Source: Thermoplasmata archaeon
Lineage (GTDB): Archaea > Thermoplasmatota > E2 > UBA9212
Length of the DNA: 17,390 bases
Assembly: GCA_013329495.1 (NCBI GenBank)
Contig: DUKC01000198.1
Location: forward strand, 1-17,390
Reading direction: 5' to 3'
Part shown: positions 14,639 through 17,390 of the stretch, piece by piece
How positions within the stretch are numbered: the first letter of the stretch is position 1
Layout of the letters: every line of letters begins with the position of its first letter
Translations under genes and position numbers: made by a program
Notes under the pieces: generated by a model
What the model saw: only the letters and a program-made list of their open reading frames with translations
What the model was told of the DNA's origin: nothing
Databases searched by the model: none

Positions 14639-15136
14639 TTAGGAAATTAGGCTCAAAAAGTCGCTGAGCTTCATTCCTTTCTGCCATTGCATTACTAAAT
14701 TACCGTCTTTTGTTCTATCAATTTTTGGCAAACTTTTGTATATTGGCCTGGCTTCTCCAAAAGTTTTGATGTCGATGGTGAACAATCTCCAGTGCTCGGA
14801 CCTTTGATGCTTCAGATAGTAAGCGTAGATTGGCAACACCTCTGCCCGTCCGCACATCTCTCTCAACCTCTCAGCTTGTTCAATCAGTCTCTTTTGATGG
14901 CTAAAATGAAAAATGGGGTGGATTGAGCTTTTTATCTCTATTAACAGTGAAAGCCCTCCTCTCAAAGCTACCAAATCTGCGACCCCAAGAGAGCCTGTGG
15001 CGCGAACTACAATAAAAGGTTTTTTAGCAAATCTCAGATAGTCCTCTTGTTTGGCCTTATCGAGCCTTGAAAAGAAGGGGGGGCGCTTCTTCCCCGAAAG
15101 AACATCCTTCAGTTCCCTCTCATAATTTGAAGACAT
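14639..15136 (-). CDS. hjc: Holliday junction resolvase, Hjc type
   Basis: A PD-(D/E)xK nuclease that cleaves four-way DNA junctions in homologous recombination. Archaeal Hjc is normally ~120-140 residues; this is 165. YERELKDVL (5-13) supplies the N-terminal catalytic Glu. VRATGSLGVADLVALRGGLSLLIEIKSS (44-71) gives the Gly-Ser segment, Asp54, Glu67 and Lys69 of the active site. A Lys/Pro-rich segment of about 30 residues (14-43) separates the first helix from the nuclease strands, where typical Hjc has only a short link. The C-terminal ~30 residues (KIDRTKDGNLVMQWQKGMKL...) are also extra. It is divergent from the CBS gene with a shared TATA box, and leaderless by spacing (27 nt). Confidence 0.82.
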   Translation of the reverse strand: MSSNYERELKDVLSGKKRPPFFSRLDKAKQEDYLRFAKKPFIVVRATGSLGVADLVALRGGLSLLIEIKSSIHPIFHFSHQKRLIEQAERLREMCGRAEVLPIYAYYLKHQRSEHWRLFTIDIKTFGEARPIYKSLPKIDRTKDGNLVMQWQKGMKLSDFLSLIS

Positions 15137-15158
15137 ATGACTTAGTAATCAATAGAAA

Positions 15159-15170
15159 GGTTTAAATTTT
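15159..15170. promoter_or_regulatory. Shared bidirectional TATA element between hjc and the CBS gene
   Basis: GGTTTAAATTTT contains the palindrome TTTAAA and reads as a TATA box on both strands. Its centre is 27-29 nt from the hjc ATG (15136, minus) and about 36 nt from the CBS GTG (15201, plus). No other A/T box of similar quality lies in the 64-bp gap, so one element probably serves both genes. Confidence 0.5.
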
Positions 15171-15200
15171 TTGCCAGCCAATATAGTACCTAGATACAAG

Positions 15201-15749
15201 GTGAAAACCAGCCTCAGGGTAAAAGACGTCATGTCAACGTCGCCAATAATAATAGAATCATCTTCTTCCATTCATAAGGCTGCCCAAGTTATGAAACAAA
15301 AGGGAATAAGCAGCATTATAGTAATTGAGGGAGATAAGCCCATAGGAATGTTAACCGAGAGGGACATAACTGAGAAGGTTGTAGCCAAAGGAAAAAATCC
15401 AAATGAACTAAAAATTAAAGAGGTTATGAGTGCACCCCTGCTGACTATTTCGCCTTCGACGAACATAAAAGAAGCGATGAAGCTTATGGCAAAGCTAAAT
15501 ATGCAAAGGTTTCCAGTAATGCACGAAAAAAAGTTGATTGGGATGATTACCTACGAGGACATCCTAAGGATTTCGTCGACCATGTTAGATATTTTAGAAG
15601 AGCAGGCCACCATCAACCAAGACGAACAGTATATAAACCCTTCTGCCTTAAGAGGAAAGTGTGAAGAATGCGGAGTATTGACAGATCATTTAGTAAACAA
15701 AAACAACCGATTTCTGTGTGAGGATTGCGCAGAGTTACTGGAGGAATAA
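15201..15749 (+). CDS. Two-CBS-domain protein with C-terminal zinc ribbon
   Basis: 182 residues from the GTG at 15201 (KTSLRVKDVMSTSP). A TTG at 15171 would add 10 residues but lies inside the promoter. CBS1 spans ~8-60 (VKDVMSTSPIIIE...GMLTERDITEKV) and CBS2 ~72-122 (IKEVMSAPLLTIS...GMITYEDIL). Both have the usual final G-hydrophobic-T-x-x-D/ED motif and together would form a Bateman module that binds adenine nucleotides or a similar ligand. The C-terminus carries a four-Cys zinc ribbon: C154-x2-C157 and C173-x2-C176. There is no enzyme domain, so it is a sensor or adaptor, target unknown; nucleic acid binding through the ribbon is a guess. A T-rich run follows the stop. Confidence 0.88.
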   Translation: MKTSLRVKDVMSTSPIIIESSSSIHKAAQVMKQKGISSIIVIEGDKPIGMLTERDITEKVVAKGKNPNELKIKEVMSAPLLTISPSTNIKEAMKLMAKLNMQRFPVMHEKKLIGMITYEDILRISSTMLDILEEQATINQDEQYINPSALRGKCEECGVLTDHLVNKNNRFLCEDCAELLEE

Positions 15750-15756
15750 AAACTTC

Positions 15757-15770
15757 CCTTTTTGTTTTTT
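15757..15770 (+). terminator. T-rich terminator after the CBS gene
   Basis: CCCTTTTTGTTTTTT starts about 8 nt after the stop codon: two T-tracts interrupted by one G. This is the form expected of an archaeal U-tract terminator. Confidence 0.5.
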
Positions 15771-15825
15771 ATGACATTATTTACTGGCAATGCTTGTTAT
15801 AAAAGGGTCGTGATAATTTTTCTTT

Positions 15826-16233
15826 CTATTTTTTCTCTGACTTTTTACTTTTTTCACTCGTCTTAGATTTCTCTTTGAGTTTGGGTTTCTCTTTAGGTTT
15901 TTCCTCCTTTCCTTTTCTTCTTATAAGTGCCTTCTTTTCTTTTTCACTTTCTTCTCTGGAAGTAATTGGCTCGCCCGGGAGAGAAGCTTCCACTTGCCCA
16001 TCACTAAACTTGATTGCCTTGACTCTAATTGTTGAAGGTATCTTATGTTTCCCTTTAGTCCAAATCGACTGATTCAGCGAACTTGCGATCCACACCTTTT
16101 CTTCTTCCACTTTCATATGCCTTGAAAGAAACTTTTTGACTCCTTTGATCGCAACATCGGCTCTTCGAGAGCCGGGAGCAGACCTTGCAGAGGTGAGAGG
16201 GATTACAAAAATCCGTTCTAATTCTTCAGCCAT
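15826..16233 (-). CDS. rpl31e: Large-subunit ribosomal protein eL31 with extended Lys/Glu tail
   Basis: 135 residues, whereas archaeal eL31 is usually ~85-95. Residues 5-88 are the ribosomal core: RIFVIPLTSARSAPGSRRADVAIKGVKKFLSRHMK, then KVWIASSLNQSIWTKGKHKIPSTIRVKAIKF and VEASLPGE. From ~91 the protein becomes low-complexity: EKEKKALIRRKGKEEKPKEK, then KLKEKSKTSEKSKKSEKK, with Lys-Pro/Glu-Lys-Ser repeats. Such a basic tail could bind rRNA on the subunit surface. The ATG at 16233 starts 6 nt after the eL39 stop, with the purine stretch GGAAAA before it. It is the last gene of the operon here. Confidence 0.93.
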   Translation of the reverse strand: MAEELERIFVIPLTSARSAPGSRRADVAIKGVKKFLSRHMKVEEEKVWIASSLNQSIWTKGKHKIPSTIRVKAIKFSDGQVEASLPGEPITSREESEKEKKALIRRKGKEEKPKEKPKLKEKSKTSEKSKKSEKK

Positions 16234-16239
16234 TTTTCC

Positions 16240-16395
16240 TCATTTTTTGATGTTAGTTCTCCTCCAGTTTCTTTGCTTTGGATGTCTAAGAAATCTTCGG
16301 GAGGTGCGAACCATTATCCATCCCGGAACTCTTCTGTTCGTTTTTGTAGCTTTGTTTAACCTTATTTTTTTACCTAGGGGTTTGTTTCTAGCCAT
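16240..16395 (-). CDS. rpl39e: Large-subunit ribosomal protein eL39
   Basis: A 51-residue protein, exactly the family size: [20 protein letters not shown], then [20 protein letters not shown] and [11 protein letters not shown]. The hallmark segments are KxxLxKAxKxNRxVPxW and the terminal R-x-WRRTxIK. It is a small, very basic protein that lines the peptide exit tunnel of the large subunit. The ATG at 16395 starts 3 nt after the PDCD5 stop, and the stop at 16240-16242 is followed 6 nt later by the eL31 start, so it is translated as part of the operon. Confidence 0.97.
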   Translation of the reverse strand: MARNKPLGKKIRLNKATKTNRRVPGWIMVRTSRRFLRHPKQRNWRRTNIKK

Positions 16396-16398
16396 TTT

Positions 16399-16734
16399 TT
16401 ACTTCCGCCTTATTTTTATTTCTCTTTTTGGGTTCAACCTAATCAACAACAATTTTAGTTCCTCATCTGTTATTTTGTGCTCCAACCTCCCCGCTTGAAG
16501 GAGTAGTATCAGGTAGTCCTCAACCTTTTTTGCAAGATCAGGATGTCCTAGCTTGACTGTTTCCAGCCTGCTCAACGCTTCAGACGTGAGCAACTGATGA
16601 AGGATAAGCTGACGTTGCTTTTCAACTTGCTCGGTCTCTAACGGCTCCTCGACTCCTACGGTTTCCCCTACCTCCTCCTGAAGTTCTGCAAGCCTCTTCT
16701 GTCTCAGCCTCTCGTACTCTTTATCCTTTGCCAT
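16399..16734 (-). CDS. PDCD5/TFAR19-family DNA-binding protein
   Basis: 111 residues, the usual archaeal length. A charged N-terminus with acidic stretches (EEVGETVGVEEPLETEQ, 19-35) precedes the conserved three-helix core: QRQLILHQLLTSEALSRLETVKLGHPDLAKKVEDYLILLLQAGRL (40-84). The C-terminal ITDEELKLLLIRLNPKREIKIRRK has the family's basic end. Homologues bind nucleic acid; the eukaryotic protein is linked to cell death and chaperonin folding. The archaeal role is probably tied to translation, since the gene sits between eS19 and eL39. It begins 9 nt after the eS19 stop. Confidence 0.93.
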   Translation of the reverse strand: MAKDKEYERLRQKRLAELQEEVGETVGVEEPLETEQVEKQRQLILHQLLTSEALSRLETVKLGHPDLAKKVEDYLILLLQAGRLEHKITDEELKLLLIRLNPKREIKIRRK

Positions 16735-16743
16735 TGATTCTCA

Positions 16744-17196
16744 CTAATACTTTTTAAGACCTGTAATTTGAGCGCTTACCTCTTTTTTGACCTCATTTGA
16801 GACATTGTCAAGAAACGATTGGCCAGAAGGAGAAATTTGTCGTCCTCTGCCCTTTAGAGTATCCACAAGGCCGACTTTTTCAAGTTGTTGTAACCCTTTT
16901 CTTACGATAGACCGTGAGCCTTTTACTGCATGGTAAGGTTTTGATCCCCTGTCTCTTTTTCCGCCAAATTCAGAGGCTAATCTTTCAGTCCCTATAGGAC
17001 CTTTTAAATAGATTTTTCTCAAGATAGCGGCCAATCTAATGAACCACCAATCCTTTTGAGTTGGTACCTTTTCTCTGTGCCTTCCTGTCTTCACTGCTTC
17101 ACTCCAAGTTGGAGGAGTGATTTCTTTATTTTCGGCAAGCTTCTTTGCTGTTTTTTCAATCAATTTGTCTGGTGGAACATCATACGGAGTTGTCAT
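16744..17196 (-). CDS. rps19e: Small-subunit ribosomal protein eS19
   Basis: 150 residues, normal for eS19. The family pattern runs throughout: TTPYDVPPDKLIEKTAKKL (2-20), ITPPTWSEAVKTGRHREKVP, then DWWFIRLAAILRKIYLKGPIG, LASEFGGKRDRGSKPYHAVKGSRSIVRKGLQQLEKVGLV (a winged-helix-like rRNA-binding surface), and GRQISPSGQSFLDNV near the C-terminus. It is needed for 3'-end maturation of the small-subunit rRNA in eukaryotes. It is first of the operon eS19-PDCD5-eL39-eL31, with a TATA box 27 nt upstream of the ATG at 17196, hence leaderless. Confidence 0.96.
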   Translation of the reverse strand: MTTPYDVPPDKLIEKTAKKLAENKEITPPTWSEAVKTGRHREKVPTQKDWWFIRLAAILRKIYLKGPIGTERLASEFGGKRDRGSKPYHAVKGSRSIVRKGLQQLEKVGLVDTLKGRGRQISPSGQSFLDNVSNEVKKEVSAQITGLKKY

Positions 17197-17217
17197 GTTA
17201 GAGAGGATAATATAGAA

Positions 17218-17228
17218 GTTATATAAAA
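17218..17228 (-). promoter_or_regulatory. TATA box of the eS19 operon
   Basis: The minus strand reads CTTTTATATAAC, a near-consensus archaeal TATA box, centred 27 nt before the ATG at 17196. It drives eS19-PDCD5-eL39-eL31. T-rich DNA at 17231-17280 lies upstream. Confidence 0.65.
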
Positions 17229-17317
17229 GATTTTATGGTTTTTTATTTTTATTTTGAGGTTTTTAAAAGTATTTTTCCTTTACTGTGCGGCTGATTGTTG
17301 CTTTTTGGTCGATTTTT

Positions 17318-17390
17318 TTATTCTTCCCAAATCTTTACATGAGATTTTACCAATGACTCCAAACTTTCTGGGTCGGGAGTGGGTAAAAAA
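17318..17390 (-). CDS. C-terminal end of an unidentified protein (5' part beyond the window)
   Basis: A 23-codon open frame enters from the right edge on the minus strand and stops at 17318-17320. It reads FLPTPDPESLESLVKSHVKI then WEE, an acidic amphipathic helix after a Pro-rich turn, which looks like a genuine C-terminus. The other two frames are less protein-like. It would lie upstream of eS19 on the same strand, with a separate eS19 promoter between them. It is too short to identify. Confidence 0.4.
   Translation of the reverse strand, partial: FLPTPDPESLESLVKSHVKIWEE

Noticed and set aside
15171..15200. A TTG start for the CBS protein
   Set aside because: It abuts the shared TATA element, so it would not be transcribed; GTG 15201 fits the promoter.
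1..17390. CRISPR arrays, toxin-antitoxin pairs or phage-defence genes
   Set aside because: I found no spaced direct repeats and no defence-type domains. The genes are mainly metabolic and informational.

Overview
The window is archaeal chromosome, most likely from a euryarchaeote-grade lineage. It carries eukaryote-type ribosomal proteins (eS19, eL31, eL39), PDCD5, an archaeal (class I) CCA-adding enzyme, Hjc, a TrkA-N/DHH protein, a bifunctional phosphoglucose/phosphomannose isomerase and a COG1340-type coiled-coil protein. Promoters fit this. Most first genes have a TATA-like A/T box centred 27-29 nt before the start codon, as expected for leaderless mRNAs, while internal genes carry Shine-Dalgarno (SD) sequences. 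I cannot name a genus. The absence of marker RNAs and the moderate GC content leave lineages such as Hadarchaeota or MSBL1 as guesses only.

Layout, left to right. (1) A truncated tandem-GNAT acetyltransferase runs off the left edge on the minus strand (1-978). It is divergent from a large secreted all-helical, probably carbohydrate-active protein (1255-3021), which is coupled to dapB. (2) A minus-strand galT-galK pair (4086-6196) supplies two Leloir-pathway enzymes; galE is not present. It is divergent from a TrkA-N/DHH phosphoesterase (6392-7819). (3) upp, for uracil salvage, is on the minus strand (7864-8499). (4) A 644-bp gene-free stretch (8500-9143) contains a miniature transposable element: 135 bp, 13-bp terminal inverted repeats, and an exact 8-bp flanking duplication. 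(5) The PGI/PMI gene (9144-10139). (6) A plus-strand operon of an unknown winged-helix-like protein, thpR, and a fused membrane PAP2-type phosphatase/phosphotransferase plus CCA-adding enzyme (10382-13650). (7) Minus-strand hjc and a coiled-coil gene, with hjc divergent from a CBS/zinc-ribbon gene across one shared TATA element. (8) A minus-strand ribosomal operon eS19-PDCD5-eL39-eL31 (17196 down to 15826). (9) The 3' end of another minus-strand gene at the right edge.

The two items most worth attention are the PAP2::CCA fusion and the miniature inverted-repeat element. In the fusion, a predicted seven-helix lipid-phosphate enzyme is joined within about 15 residues to a complete tRNA nucleotidyltransferase, with catalytic residues intact in both halves and a topology that puts the tRNA enzyme in the cytoplasm. 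Sugar metabolism genes (secreted enzyme, galT/galK, PGI/PMI) are scattered rather than in one operon. The RNA-processing operon (thpR-cca) and the ribosomal operon are housekeeping.
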